A stretch of 53,766 nucleotides of DNA. It comes from Stenotrophomonas maltophilia (GTDB lineage Bacteria; Pseudomonadota; Gammaproteobacteria; Xanthomonadales; Xanthomonadaceae). The notes beneath the pieces were generated by a model. The model worked only from the letters and a program-made list of their open reading frames with translations, searched no databases and was not told the origin of the DNA. Position 1 is the stretch's first letter. Each line of letters opens with the position of its first letter. The stretch spans positions 1-53,766 of the forward strand of contig NZ_RAUX01000024.1 in the NCBI RefSeq assembly GCF_013464485.1, in the 5' to 3' direction. The translations under genes and the position numbers were made by a program. Below are positions 43,575 to 53,330 of the stretch, piece by piece.

Positions 43575-44732
43575 ATGATCCAGCACGCTGCCCACGTCGC
43601 CTCGCCGTTCCCCGAACAAGCGCTGCCGCCGTGGCGGCGTGCAGTGCTGAAGGTCGGCAGCAGCCTGCTGGCGGCCGATGGGGGCGGCCTGTCGCCACGC
43701 CACGCGCTGGGCCTGGCCCAGTTTGTTTCCGCCAACGTCCTGGCCGGGCGCGAGGTGGTGATCGTCTCCTCCGGTGCGGTTGCGGCGGGGCGCGCGATCC
43801 TGCCGCGGGCCGATGAACCCGGTGCGGCGATGGCGGCGCGGCAGGCCCTGGCCGCGCTCGGCCAGGCGCAGCTGATCGGGCTCTGGCAGCGCTTCTTCGA
43901 GCGCCCTGTGGCGCAGGTGCTGCTGACCCACGACGACCTGCGCAACCGCCGCCGCTACCTCAACGCACGCGCCACGCTCAATGAGTTGCTGCGGCTGGGC
44001 GCGTTGCCGGTGGTCAACGAGAACGACACCGTGTCGGTGGACGAACTCAAGCTCGGCGACAACGACAACCTGGCCGCCACCGTGGCCGCGCTGGTCGATG
44101 CCGATGCACTGTTCATTGCCACCGACATCGACGGCCTGTACAGCGCGGACCCGCGCACCGTGGCCGATGCGCGGCCACTGCACGACGTGCCGGAACTGAG
44201 TGACGAGGTGCTGGCGATGGCCGGCGGCGCAGGGTCGCGCGCCGGTACCGGCGGCATGCGGACCAAGCTTGAGGCGGCGGCCAAGGCGGGTCGTCTCGGC
44301 ATCGAGACCTACCTTTTCAACGGCCGCAGCAGCGACGTGGTGCGTGCACTGGCGCAGGACCGCCTGTTCGGCACCCGCATCCACGCCGCGCGCAGCCGCG
44401 AGGCGGCCCGCAAGCACTGGCTGCGGCATGCACCGCTGACCGAAGGCGCGATCGTGATCGATGCCGGTGCGGCACAGGCCATGCGTGAGAAGGGCGCCTC
44501 GTTGCTGCCCGGTGGCATCACCGGTGCGGAGGGCGCGTTCCGGCGTGGCGATATGGTGCAGGTGTGCTGGAATGCACCAGAGGGCCGTGTCTGCATCGCC
44601 CGCGGTGTCAGCCAGTACGCCGCCGATGATGTGCGCCGGATCGCCGGTCGCCATTCGCGCGACATCGAGGCCGTGCTGGGCTACAACTACGGTGGCAGTG
44701 TCGTCCATCGCGACGATCTGGTGCTGCCATGA
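43575..44732 (+). CDS. proB: Glutamate 5-kinase
   Basis: First step of proline synthesis. The 385-aa product has an amino-acid-kinase domain ([72 protein letters not shown]) and a C-terminal PUA domain (about 285-385). The arrangement with arg genes puts both glutamate-derived pathways in one operon. Its stop overlaps the proA start (ATGA). Confidence 0.96.
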   Translation: MIQHAAHVASPFPEQALPPWRRAVLKVGSSLLAADGGGLSPRHALGLAQFVSANVLAGREVVIVSSGAVAAGRAILPRADEPGAAMAARQALAALGQAQLIGLWQRFFERPVAQVLLTHDDLRNRRRYLNARATLNELLRLGALPVVNENDTVSVDELKLGDNDNLAATVAALVDADALFIATDIDGLYSADPRTVADARPLHDVPELSDEVLAMAGGAGSRAGTGGMRTKLEAAAKAGRLGIETYLFNGRSSDVVRALAQDRLFGTRIHAARSREAARKHWLRHAPLTEGAIVIDAGAAQAMREKGASLLPGGITGAEGAFRRGDMVQVCWNAPEGRVCIARGVSQYAADDVRRIAGRHSRDIEAVLGYNYGGSVVHRDDLVLP

Positions 44733-46000
44733 CCGGTTTGAAGGACTCCCCGATGAGCGAAATCGAAGCGCAGGCGCGTGCCTGCCGTGACGCGGCCCAG
44801 ATCGTTGCCGGCCTCGACAGTGCGGCGCGCCGCACGCTGCTGCTGGCAATGGCGCAGGCACTGGAAGTGAATGCCGGGCTGATCCTGGCCGGTAATGCGC
44901 GTGACCTTGCTGCCGCGCGCAACAAGGGCGTTGGCAGTGCCATGCTCGACCGCCTGGCGCTGGACCCGGCACGCCTGTTCGCGATGGCCGAAGCCGTGCG
45001 TGAGGTCGCCGCGCTGCCCGATCCGGTCGGCCAGATCACCCGCGACGATGTGCGTCCAAACGGCATCCGGGTGCAGAAGGTGCGCGTTCCGCTGGGGGTG
45101 ATCGCGATGATCTACGAGGCGCGCCCGAACGTGACCGCCGAAGCGGCCGCCCTGTGCCTGAAGGCCGGCAATGGCGTGATCCTGCGCGGTGGTTCCGAGG
45201 CGATCCACTCCAACACCGCCATCGCCCAGGCGCTGTCCGGCGCATTGAAGGCCAACGGCGTACCGCCGGCTGCGGTGACCGTGCTGACCGACCTGCGCCG
45301 CGAAGCGATGCTGGAACTGCTGCAGTTGCATGAGCTGATCGACCTGGCCATTCCGCGTGGCGGCGAAGGCCTGATCCGCTTCGTCGCCGAGCATGCGCGG
45401 GTGCCGGTGATCAAGCATTACAAGGGCGTGTGCCATCTGTTCGTGGATGCCAGCGCCGACCTCGGCAAGGCCATTGACCTGCTGGTGGATGGCAAGTGCA
45501 GCCGCCCTGCAGCCTGCAACTCGCTGGAAACGCTGCTGGTGCACCGCGAGGTGGCCGAAGCGTTCCTGCCGCGCGTGGCGCAGGCGCTCGGCGAGCGCGG
45601 CGTGCAGCTGCGCGCCGATGCGCAGGCGCAGCCGCTGCTACCGGGAAGCATCGCCGCCAGCGAGGACGACTACGCTGCCGAGTTCCTGGATCTGGTGCTG
45701 GCCGTGCGGGTGGTGGATGACCTCGATGCGGCCATCGCACACATTCGCCGCTATACCTCCGACCATACCGAAGTGATTGCGACCGAAGACGCGGGCCACG
45801 CCGAGCGCTTCGTCAACGCACTGCGCTCGGCGGTGGTGATGGTGAATGCCTCATCGCGCTTTTCCGATGGTGGGCAGTTGGGCCTGGGCAGCGAGATCGG
45901 TATTTCCACCACGCGCCTGCACGCCTACGGCCCGATGGGCCTGGAGGCACTCACCGTCGAACGATTTGTCGTGCGCGGTGAGGGGCAGACGCGCAAGTAG
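44729..46000 (+). CDS. proA: Gamma-glutamyl phosphate reductase
   Basis: Second proline step; NADPH reduction of glutamyl phosphate to the semialdehyde. The 423-aa product has [29 protein letters not shown]-like [20 protein letters not shown], the catalytic Cys in [15 protein letters not shown] and [20 protein letters not shown]. The TAG stop codon is itself the TAG of a SMAG GTAG head (45997-46000), so the repeat abuts the coding end. Confidence 0.96.
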   Translation: MTGLKDSPMSEIEAQARACRDAAQIVAGLDSAARRTLLLAMAQALEVNAGLILAGNARDLAAARNKGVGSAMLDRLALDPARLFAMAEAVREVAALPDPVGQITRDDVRPNGIRVQKVRVPLGVIAMIYEARPNVTAEAAALCLKAGNGVILRGGSEAIHSNTAIAQALSGALKANGVPPAAVTVLTDLRREAMLELLQLHELIDLAIPRGGEGLIRFVAEHARVPVIKHYKGVCHLFVDASADLGKAIDLLVDGKCSRPAACNSLETLLVHREVAEAFLPRVAQALGERGVQLRADAQAQPLLPGSIAASEDDYAAEFLDLVLAVRVVDDLDAAIAHIRRYTSDHTEVIATEDAGHAERFVNALRSAVVMVNASSRFSDGGQLGLGSEIGISTTRLHAYGPMGLEALTVERFVVRGEGQTRK

Positions 46001-46128
46001 ATCCACGCCATGCGTGGATGCTCTGCGCGGTAGACCCCGGTGCCGACCAAGGTCGGCACCCACCATGCCCAAGCGCCGACCAAGGTCGGCATCTAGCAAG
46101 GCAAGCGCCGGCCAAGGCCGGCACCCAC
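45997..46128. repeat. Cluster of four SMAG-type palindromes between proA and pgaD
   Basis: Units: 45997-46020 (GTAGATCCACGCCATGCGTG and onward), 46030-46062 (GTAGACCCCGGTGCCGACC...), about 46073-46097 (GCCGACCAAGGTCGGCATCT) and about 46104-46128 (GCGCCGGCCAAGGCCGGCAC). The first begins within the proA stop codon. The cluster fills the gap between the convergent proA and pgaD genes, where no T-tailed terminator is visible, so these stems may end or protect both transcripts (inference). Confidence 0.75.
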
Positions 46129-46140
46129 CGGGCGATCGGT

Positions 46141-46611
46141 TTACACCACCTCGCGGCGGATGCCGACCGGACGTGCCTGCTCGTCCATGTGCAGCGTGGC
46201 CGCCTTGCATTGGGCCAGGCGCTCGGCCAGGCCGGTGCTGGCGCCCAGATCCGCTGCCACCTCGTTGAGGCTGGCCAGCGGCCGCGGCAGGCGCCGGTCC
46301 CGCCCGCGGAAGCGCGCACGGTTGTACTCGGCCCAGCTGATCAGCAGCACACTGGCGCACAACAGCATCACCGGCAGCGCCACCAGCACGTAGGGGTCGA
46401 ACTGGTTCTGCCGCTCATACAGCTGCTGCCATGCCATCTGGCCGCCGACCAGCCACGACACCAGCGTGACCAGCGGTGCCCACAGGTAGAAGTAGAAGCC
46501 CCAGAACGCAAGGGTGACAAATCCCCAGGCCGTGCGCTGGAACCGCGGCTGGCGGTGTGGCTTGCGGATCATCCGCGAATCAAATCGGTTGGACGGGTGC
46601 TGTGCGTTCAT
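46141..46611 (-). CDS. pgaD: Poly-beta-1,6-GlcNAc synthase subunit PgaD
   Basis: Small inner-membrane partner of PgaC; in E. coli c-di-GMP binds the PgaC-PgaD interface and activates polymer synthesis. The 156-aa product has two membrane segments (FVTLAFWGFYFYLWAPLVTL; YVLVALPVMLLCASVLLISW) followed by AEYNRARFRGRDRRLPRPLA and a cytoplasmic tail. The start overlaps the pgaC stop by 4 nt. Last gene of pgaABCD. Confidence 0.9.
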   Translation of the reverse strand: MNAQHPSNRFDSRMIRKPHRQPRFQRTAWGFVTLAFWGFYFYLWAPLVTLVSWLVGGQMAWQQLYERQNQFDPYVLVALPVMLLCASVLLISWAEYNRARFRGRDRRLPRPLASLNEVAADLGASTGLAERLAQCKAATLHMDEQARPVGIRREVV

Positions 46612-47864
46612 CGTATTCCCCGATCAGGGCTGGTCCAGGTGGCGCGCTTGCGACGGCGTCGCAGCAGCGTCTTCGGCAACGCCACCAGGGTGGTGGAAAG
46701 GCTGATCAGCCAGTACGCCATCGGGTACCAGATGACCCAGAAGTAGTTGCGTCCAATCTGAGTTTCGTAACGCCGGTCGATGATCAGGCTGCTGGCGAAC
46801 TGCAGCAGGCAGACCAGCGCCAGGATCACGCCATGCCACTGGGGAAGCAGGCTGGCGATGTACAGCTGGGGCGGCATCGGGAAGAACCTGCCCAGCACCC
46901 ACAGCACGACGATGAACAGCATCGTGTAGGCCCAGATCACGCTCAGTACGTACTCCAGCAGTACGCCCCACATCCGGCGCTCGCGCCAGTTCAGCAGAGA
47001 GCGGGCGTGGCGCAGCATGACTTCCACGCCGCCCTGCGCCCAGCGCAGGCGCTGCCGCCACAATCCCTTCAGTGTTTCCGGCATCAGGATGAAGCACAGG
47101 GCATTGGGCTCGTAGCGGATGTCCCAGTGCCCGCGCTGCAGGCGCCAGCTGATGTCGATGTCCTCGGTCACCATGTCGTCCGACCACCAGCCCACCTGGT
47201 GCAATGCAGTGCGACGGAAGCCGGCAATCACCCCGGAGATGGTGAAGATGCGCCCGTACACGCGCTGCGCCCGCTTGATCATGCCGATGATGGAGGAGAA
47301 CTCGGCCACCTGCAGGCGGCCGAGCAGGGTGGAACGGTTGCGGATGCGCGGATTGCCGGTGACCGCGCCGACCCGGTTGCCGCTGACCAGGTGCCAGACC
47401 ATCCAATGCAGGGCGTGTTCCTCCAGCATGGCATCGCCGTCGATGCACACCAGGTATTCCGAGCGCGCCGCCAGCGCGCCCATGCGCAACGCGTTGGCCT
47501 TGCCCAGATTACGGTCCAGGTGCAGCACGCGCAGCCGTGGATGCTGGGCCGCCAGCGCGTCCAGGCGCGCGCCGGTGTCGTCACTGCTGCCGTCATCGAT
47601 GGCGATCACCTCGTAATCGGTCGGGTAGCGCTGGTTGAGCGCTGCGCCGAGGGTGTCGTCAAGATTCTCCGATTCGTTGTGGCAGGGAATCAGCAGGCTT
47701 GCGAACGGCGGATCGACCATCAGGGGCGGGTCGTTGCGTGGGCGCGAATGACGCTCACGCCGGAAGTAGTAGTACAGGCCGCCTGACATCCAGAAGAACG
47801 CCATCACCATCGGGTAGTAGAAGGCGAACTGGAACAGGACCTGCAGCAGCGGATGCATGTCCAT
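46608..47864 (-). CDS. pgaC: Poly-beta-1,6-N-acetyl-D-glucosamine synthase PgaC
   Basis: Processive family-2 glycosyltransferase in the inner membrane. The 418-aa product has an N-terminal membrane segment, FASLLIPCHNESENLDDTLG, the nucleotide-binding IDDGSSDDTG, VCIDGDAMLEEHAL (DxD region), MVTEDIDISWRL (TED), the Q-x-x-R-W motif in RQRLRWAQGGVEVM, and three or more C-terminal membrane segments. The start at 47864 (MDMHPLLQV) lies one base after the pgaB stop; a second Met at 47858 is possible. Confidence 0.95.
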   Translation of the reverse strand: MDMHPLLQVLFQFAFYYPMVMAFFWMSGGLYYYFRRERHSRPRNDPPLMVDPPFASLLIPCHNESENLDDTLGAALNQRYPTDYEVIAIDDGSSDDTGARLDALAAQHPRLRVLHLDRNLGKANALRMGALAARSEYLVCIDGDAMLEEHALHWMVWHLVSGNRVGAVTGNPRIRNRSTLLGRLQVAEFSSIIGMIKRAQRVYGRIFTISGVIAGFRRTALHQVGWWSDDMVTEDIDISWRLQRGHWDIRYEPNALCFILMPETLKGLWRQRLRWAQGGVEVMLRHARSLLNWRERRMWGVLLEYVLSVIWAYTMLFIVVLWVLGRFFPMPPQLYIASLLPQWHGVILALVCLLQFASSLIIDRRYETQIGRNYFWVIWYPMAYWLISLSTTLVALPKTLLRRRRKRATWTSPDRGIR

Positions 47865-47865
47865 G

Positions 47866-49752
47866 TCACTTCTCCGGGTACGGGAAGTTGCCGGCGGACA
47901 TCGCCGCGCGGGCATCGCGGGTGGAGGGCTGGTCGGCGATGAAGTCGTCCGGGTACCAGGCGAAGTGGTGCACACCCTGTGCCTGCAGCTGGCGGATCTG
48001 CGCGCGCAGCCGGTCGGCGGGAATCGGCTGGCCAGTGCGCCAGTCGACCGTCTGCAACTCGAACAGCGTGTGCTGCAGTTGCGGATCCTGACGGCGTACG
48101 GCGGCCAGCAGCTGATCAAGCCAACGCTCCGGATGCTTGCTGCCCTCCATCCACGGCATCGCCATCAGTGCGGTCTGATCATAGGCCTTGTTGAACAGGT
48201 CCAGGCGTTGCGCGAACCAGGCTTCGCTCTGCGGGCGCAGCACCGGTTCGGCATACAGGTTGCGCACGGTGGCCAGTTTCGGCCGCCAGCGTTGCGCGCG
48301 GTCGCGCAGGGCCAGGGTGAAGTCGATCAGCGCCTGGGTGCGCGCGCTGCCATCGCTCCCCGCCTGCAAAGACGGCAGCTCGGTGTCGCGCAGGTAGCCA
48401 TCGTCATGGAACAGCAGGCCTTCGAAGTAGGAATTGACTGCCAGGTCCTCGTAGAGGTCGAGCATGATCCGGCGCGCCTTCGGGTTGGTGAAGTCCAGCC
48501 GGTACATGCCATCGGCATCGCCGTTGTGGATCGCCAACGTCTTGCGCTGCACCGGGTCGGGCAGCTCGAAGCCCAGCACCGGCAACCACGCATATACCTT
48601 CACACCTGCGCGGGACTTCAGCTGCCAGGCCACGCGGCTGAACAGGTCCGCGCGCATCGGCATGTGGCGATTGGGGAAGTACAGCGCGTCGGCGGTGTTG
48701 TTGCCGTCGGCGTCGGCGAAGGCCTGCAGGTAGACATGGGTAGGTGCGATGCGCTTGACCCGTTCGATCAGCGCGTCGAGGTTGCGCGCCTGCTGCGCCG
48801 GGTTGCGGTCATACACATCATCCAGGTCGATCTGCAGGGCGCGGATGCCATCGAGTGCCACGTCGCGGCGCAGTTCGAACGCCAGTCCTTCCACGGTCAG
48901 GTTGTCGCTGACCAGGAAGCGCGCCAGACCGTGCAGGTCACGGGTGACCGGTGTGCTGCGCCCCTCCAGGTCGAACGACACCGGCATGCCCAGCTGCTCG
49001 GCGATGTCGTTGCTCAGCTGGTTGTAGGCGGCGTACGGCCACACGATCGCGCGGGGGCGTACGCCAAGGTGCTGCTCGATCCGCTGTGCACTGCGGGTCA
49101 GGTCGGTGCGCAGGCGCTGCTCGTACTGCGTCTCGGTCTCATAGCTGCGCGTGGAAGGCGAGTAGACCCGGGTCACGACGGCCGGAGTGGAGTTTCCCTG
49201 CGGATTGGCAAGCACGCCATGGTGCAGGTTGTCGGTATGGCTGGCCACTTCGATCAGGCCGCTGTCGTGCATCTGCTTCAGCTGCGCCCAGGTGAGGAAA
49301 TCGTCGTGGCCGAACGGGCGGTAGCCGTAGTCGATGGTGCGCCCCGGTGCCATGTCCATGTAGTCGGTGATCACCGCCACCAGGGCCGGGTAGCGATAGG
49401 CCTGAAGCAACGGGAACGCCTTGTCGTAGACACTGCGCAGGCCGTCATCGAAGGTCAGCAGCACCGGCTGCGGTGGCAGCGTGGCGCGGCCCTGCGAAGC
49501 ATCGATCACCTGCGACAGCGATACCGGGTGGTAGCCATGCGCCCCCAGCCAGTCCAGGTGTGCGGCGAAGTTCTGCGTGCTCACCGCGTAGGTATCTGCA
49601 TCGCCCTTGGCGGCCACCTGGTCGCGGATATCGTGGTAGCTGAGGATCAGCAGCCCGTTGTCGGCCGCATCGAGATGCGCGGCCTGCTGTGCCAGCGCGG
49701 TCGGTGCGTTGCTGAGCAACAGCAGCAGGATCAGTCGCAGGATGCGGGCCAT
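47866..49752 (-). CDS. pgaB: Poly-beta-1,6-GlcNAc N-deacetylase PgaB
   Basis: Partially deacetylates PNAG in the periplasm for export. The 628-aa product has a signal peptide (MARILRLILLLLLSNAPTAL, AQ) without the lipobox Cys of E. coli PgaB, so it is probably not lipidated. The CE4 deacetylase domain (about 35-290) has ILSYHDIRDQV, LLTFDDGLRSVYDKAF and EVASHTDNLHHGV. The C-terminal hydrolase-like domain (about 310-600) has LDGIRALQIDLDDVYD, KVYAWLPVLGFELPDP and LLFHDDGYLRD. It follows pgaA with a one-base gap. Confidence 0.95.
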   Translation of the reverse strand: MARILRLILLLLLSNAPTALAQQAAHLDAADNGLLILSYHDIRDQVAAKGDADTYAVSTQNFAAHLDWLGAHGYHPVSLSQVIDASQGRATLPPQPVLLTFDDGLRSVYDKAFPLLQAYRYPALVAVITDYMDMAPGRTIDYGYRPFGHDDFLTWAQLKQMHDSGLIEVASHTDNLHHGVLANPQGNSTPAVVTRVYSPSTRSYETETQYEQRLRTDLTRSAQRIEQHLGVRPRAIVWPYAAYNQLSNDIAEQLGMPVSFDLEGRSTPVTRDLHGLARFLVSDNLTVEGLAFELRRDVALDGIRALQIDLDDVYDRNPAQQARNLDALIERVKRIAPTHVYLQAFADADGNNTADALYFPNRHMPMRADLFSRVAWQLKSRAGVKVYAWLPVLGFELPDPVQRKTLAIHNGDADGMYRLDFTNPKARRIMLDLYEDLAVNSYFEGLLFHDDGYLRDTELPSLQAGSDGSARTQALIDFTLALRDRAQRWRPKLATVRNLYAEPVLRPQSEAWFAQRLDLFNKAYDQTALMAMPWMEGSKHPERWLDQLLAAVRRQDPQLQHTLFELQTVDWRTGQPIPADRLRAQIRQLQAQGVHHFAWYPDDFIADQPSTRDARAAMSAGNFPYPEK

Positions 49753-49753
49753 G

Positions 49754-51781
49754 TCAGTCTCCCCAGCGCAATGCGGCTTCGAAGCCGAAATGGCGTTCGC
49801 GATGGCCGTCGTAGACCGGCCGCGACCAGCGCACGCCGTACTCGAGCACACGGCCCGGCCCCAGCTGCCACTCATGCTGGTAGGACACCGATGGCACCAG
49901 CGCGCTGCCGAAGCCGTCCTGCCAGTAGTCCCCCAGCGAAACCGTCAGCCGGTGCCGGAAGTGGCGTTCGTAGTGCCGCCACAGTTGCTGGTCGATGCGC
50001 AGCCCGATCTCGACCATGCGGTCGCGCGACGGGTTGAAATAGGGCGCATCATCGCGGCTGCCGCGACTGGTGTAGGCACTGGCCAGGCCGTCGACCAGCC
50101 AGCGCGGTCGGGTCAGCAGGCGCTGCTCGAGGGCGGTACTGAACAGCTCGCGATGATTGCCGTCGTCGTAGCGGAAGCGGCTGGCGCCGAACATCCAGTG
50201 GGTCAGCTCACTGCGCCGGTAGTCCACCCGCGCGCTCAGGCTGTCTGCGGTGATGCCGGCAACGCGCGCCTGCATCGACGCTTCCGGATCATTGCGCGCG
50301 GCCACCAGGCCGGCGTGCCAGTAGTCGTTGAACTGCCAACCCACGCCGGCGCGCAGGCCGGTATCACCCACATGGTCATTGGCGCGCAGCACCGCCGCTT
50401 CCGCATCCAGCTGGCCGAAGCGGTAACGCACGCCTGCACCGAGCCAGAGTGGGTCGATGCGCTGGTCCTGGAAGTCGACCGAGCGCCGGTCGGCAAAGGC
50501 AAACAGCCGCCAGCGATCGTCCATGATCGGCGACTGCACCTCCACGCCATAGCGACGATCGTTGTTGCCCAAGGGTGAAGTGCCGCCACCACCGGAACTG
50601 CGCCCGATGTCGGTCCATGCCTGCACCTGCCAACCGCGATGCACGCGCCATGCCTGGTCCATGCGCTGCACCGCCGGCTGGCTCGGGTAGCGCGCGACCA
50701 GGTCTTCGTGCAGCGGTCGCGCCAGGTCATCGCGTTGCAGGGCGACGTAGGCCTCTTCCATGCCCAGCCGCGCTTCCACGTCACGCGGGTCGAGCGCGTG
50801 CGCCATCTGCTGCCGCTGCAGGGCCCGGCGTGGCCAGCCGCGCATCATGTACACGCTGCCCAATGCGCTCTGCAGGCCGCCGTTGCCCGGCGCGATATCC
50901 ACCATCGATTCCAGGTCGTGCTGCGCGGTGGACAGGTCACCGCTGTAGGCGCGCACCATCGCCAGATTCAGGTCGGCCTCGTAGCGCGACCAGTTCGCAT
51001 ACGGTGATTTGCCGTTGCTCCAGCGCCAGGCCGGCTCCTTGTCACGCCACGCCTGCAACAGTTCAATGGCTTTCTCCTGCTGCTCGCTTTCCAGGTAGGC
51101 GTAGGCCAGTTGCGAGTGCGAGGCATCGCGTGTGGGATCGCCGGTCACCGCGGCCTGCAGCACCGGAATGGCTTCCTGCGGGTGCAGCGTTCCCATCAGT
51201 GAATCGCCCACCGCAGGCAGCACGTAGTCGGGCAGCGTGTGACCCTCGGCTTGCAGGGCGCGTGCTTCCTCGCGCACCTGGGTGTGGCGCCCCAGGCGGT
51301 TGAGCAGGATCAGGCGGTCCATGCGGATGCGCAGCGGGGCCTGGGCCGGTGGCGTGCCTTCGCCGCCAAGATAACGCTGCATGCGCGCCAGCGTGGATTC
51401 GGCCTCTTCCAGGCGGCTGTCTTCGCTGCGGCTGTAGGCCAGGCTCCAGACCACCAGCTTGGCCAGATAGTCGCCCTCCAGGCGTTGCTTCTGGGCATCG
51501 TCGAACAGCTGCGGCCGCTGCTGGTAGAGCTCCCAGGCGCGCCACGCATTGCCGATGTCGCCCAGGGTCAGGACGCGCAGTTTGAACAGCAGGTCGTCAT
51601 TGGGCTGTTGTTGGCTCGCACGTTCGATCGCGCCCAGCGCGTCCAGCCAGCGGGCCTGGTCACGGTAGCGGCCGATCTCGGCCAGCGCCGCCTCGCGGCC
51701 GGGCGGGGCAGCACTGCTGGCCCAGGCCAGGGCGGAGCAGGCAAGGCCGACGCAGAGCGCCAGCCGGCGGTGGACAACCAT
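49754..51781 (-). CDS. pgaA: PNAG outer-membrane export porin PgaA
   Basis: Exports PNAG through the outer membrane. The 675-aa product has a signal peptide (RLALCVGLACSALAWASSAA), a long TPR-type superhelical periplasmic region (about 30-390; for example ASHSQLAYAYLESEQQEKAI and GGLQSALGSVYMMRGWPRRA) and a C-terminal beta-barrel (about 400-675; for example YGVEVQSPIMDDRWRLFAFA, ending HFGFEAALRWGD). Shorter than the E. coli protein (about 800 aa). The start at 51781 (MVVHRRLALCV) is favoured over an in-frame Met at 51844, which would lie upstream of the predicted promoter start. Confidence 0.9.
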   Translation of the reverse strand: MVVHRRLALCVGLACSALAWASSAAPPGREAALAEIGRYRDQARWLDALGAIERASQQQPNDDLLFKLRVLTLGDIGNAWRAWELYQQRPQLFDDAQKQRLEGDYLAKLVVWSLAYSRSEDSRLEEAESTLARMQRYLGGEGTPPAQAPLRIRMDRLILLNRLGRHTQVREEARALQAEGHTLPDYVLPAVGDSLMGTLHPQEAIPVLQAAVTGDPTRDASHSQLAYAYLESEQQEKAIELLQAWRDKEPAWRWSNGKSPYANWSRYEADLNLAMVRAYSGDLSTAQHDLESMVDIAPGNGGLQSALGSVYMMRGWPRRALQRQQMAHALDPRDVEARLGMEEAYVALQRDDLARPLHEDLVARYPSQPAVQRMDQAWRVHRGWQVQAWTDIGRSSGGGGTSPLGNNDRRYGVEVQSPIMDDRWRLFAFADRRSVDFQDQRIDPLWLGAGVRYRFGQLDAEAAVLRANDHVGDTGLRAGVGWQFNDYWHAGLVAARNDPEASMQARVAGITADSLSARVDYRRSELTHWMFGASRFRYDDGNHRELFSTALEQRLLTRPRWLVDGLASAYTSRGSRDDAPYFNPSRDRMVEIGLRIDQQLWRHYERHFRHRLTVSLGDYWQDGFGSALVPSVSYQHEWQLGPGRVLEYGVRWSRPVYDGHRERHFGFEAALRWGD

Positions 51782-51814
51782 TGGGGACCCCCTTGGCTTC
51801 CGAACCAGACAACC

Positions 51815-51844
51815 ATAAAAACTGTGACGCACATCACATGCCAA
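51815..51844 (-). promoter_or_regulatory. pga operon promoter overlapped by Clp site
   Basis: On the minus strand TTGGCA (51844-51839) and TTTTAT (51820-51815) are separated by 18 bp. That spacer starts with the CRP/Clp-type palindrome. Transcription would begin near 51808, leaving a 27-nt leader before the pgaA ATG. Confidence 0.55.
51823..51838. promoter_or_regulatory. Perfect CRP/Clp-type binding site
   Basis: TGTGACGCACATCACA matches TGTGA-N6-TCACA with no mismatch. In xanthomonads this sequence is bound by the CRP-like protein Clp, whose DNA binding is lost when it binds c-di-GMP. Its position inside the promoter spacer argues for repression of pga by free Clp. Confidence 0.75.
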
Positions 51845-52124
51845 GATTTGGAATGGCCGTGGCCCGCGTCACTCCCTTCGTGCATTCCCGCCCAGCCAGG
51901 ACGGGTACAACCCGGACAGCGACCTGCAATGTCTTGTCTGAAACGAGAGTCCCCCGCACACCGAGTGGTGGCCTGGGCGGCGCGACCGCCCCCATGCCCG
52001 ATGCCGGCACGCGGCAAGGATGGGCATTCGTGGGCACTATCCGCCCGGAATTGTCAGCCCGGCGTCAAAATGCGCAAACGGGCTGACGAGCGGTAGGTGG
52101 GGCCGGTTGCGGGGCCCAGGTGGC
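51845..52124. other. Rest of the pga-MFS gap
   Basis: Of the 343-bp gap (51782-52124), the part past the promoter shows no gene. It holds a 9-bp inverted repeat, GTCAGCCCG (52053-52061) with CGGGCTGAC (52079-52087), 38 bp beyond the MFS stop and without a T tract. It may serve as a weak terminator. Confidence 0.5.
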
Positions 52125-53330
52125 TTACCAGAGGTCTTCCAGCTTGCGCGGCTTGCAGGCCACCCACGAGGCGCACAGCATCAGGGTGGCGCAGCCGAAC
52201 AGGAAGCTGAATGGGATCGTCCAGCCGTCGCTGACGGTGTGCAGCCAGCCGACCAGGAACGGGCCCAGGCAGCTGAAGCTGTAGCCCACGCCCTGCATGA
52301 AGCCGGACAGCGCCGCCGAACCGGTCGGGGTGCGCGTGCGCAGGTTGATCAGGGTCAGTGCCAGCGGGAAGGTGGACGGGCCGACGCCGAGCAGGCAGGC
52401 CCACAGCAGTGGCGCCTTCATCGGTGCCAGCAGCAGGCCGGTGAAGGCGATCACGAACGAGAAGAAGCCGATCAGCACCAGCGGGAACGGGTTCTGCAGG
52501 CGCACCGCCATCGATGGAATGACCAGCGACGGCAGCAGGCCCAGCGCCGAGAACACGGCGACCATCACGCCGCCGAACGCCGGCGTGCCACCGGCCTCGA
52601 CCACGATGCGCGGCAGCCAGGTGAACATCGAGTAGGTCATCAGCGATGTCATGCCGAACATCAGCGTCATGCTCCAGCCCAGCGACGTGCGCCAGACCTT
52701 GCCGTGCGGCTGCGCGGTCGGATCGGACGCATTGGACTGCGGCTTCGGCGCGCGCGTGGCCAGCACCAGCCACGGCAGCGCGGCAGCCAGCGCCAGCAGT
52801 GCCCACATGCCCAGCGAGACGCGCCAGCCTGCGGCGTTGGCCACTGGTACCGCCAGCAGCGCGGGCAGCATCGTGCCCAGCTGCAGCACGCTGATGTAGA
52901 GCGTGCTCATGGTGCCGACCTTGTTGGCGAAATAGCGCTTCACCAACGGCGGCACCACCACGTTGCCGATGCCCATGCCGGCCAGTGCCACCACCGAACC
53001 CAACAGCAGCGTGCCGACGTTGCCGGCGCTGGAACGCAGCAGCAGGCCGGCCATTGCCATCACCATCGCCAGCAGCGTGGTGCGCTCCAGCCCGAGGCGC
53101 CGGGCCAGTGCCGGCGTGGCGACGCCGAACAGCGCGAACGAGGCGGTCGGCAGCATGCCCAGTACACCGGTCATGGTGGTGCCGAAGCCGAACTGCTGGC
53201 CGAGCACGTCCAGCAGCGGGGTGATCGAGGTGACCGCGGTGCGCAGGTTGATCGCTGCCAGCAGGATCGCGGCGAACGCGAGGACGCGCCCGTGCAGCAG
53301 CGACGGCGAATCGGAAGGGGAGGAACTCAT
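52125..53330 (-). CDS. MFS transporter, CynX/NimT family
   Basis: The 401-aa product has about 12 membrane segments and opens with FAAILLAAINLRTAVTSITP, the characteristic start of the cyanate/nitroimidazole (CynX/NimT) MFS group. Further segments include GVGYSFSCLGPFLVGWLHTV and the inner loop ALARRLGLERTTLL. The start MSSSPSDSPSLLHG at 53330 is preceded by AAGGACC; an in-frame Met 24 nt upstream is less likely. Substrate unknown. Confidence 0.88.
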   Translation of the reverse strand: MSSSPSDSPSLLHGRVLAFAAILLAAINLRTAVTSITPLLDVLGQQFGFGTTMTGVLGMLPTASFALFGVATPALARRLGLERTTLLAMVMAMAGLLLRSSAGNVGTLLLGSVVALAGMGIGNVVVPPLVKRYFANKVGTMSTLYISVLQLGTMLPALLAVPVANAAGWRVSLGMWALLALAAALPWLVLATRAPKPQSNASDPTAQPHGKVWRTSLGWSMTLMFGMTSLMTYSMFTWLPRIVVEAGGTPAFGGVMVAVFSALGLLPSLVIPSMAVRLQNPFPLVLIGFFSFVIAFTGLLLAPMKAPLLWACLLGVGPSTFPLALTLINLRTRTPTGSAALSGFMQGVGYSFSCLGPFLVGWLHTVSDGWTIPFSFLFGCATLMLCASWVACKPRKLEDLW

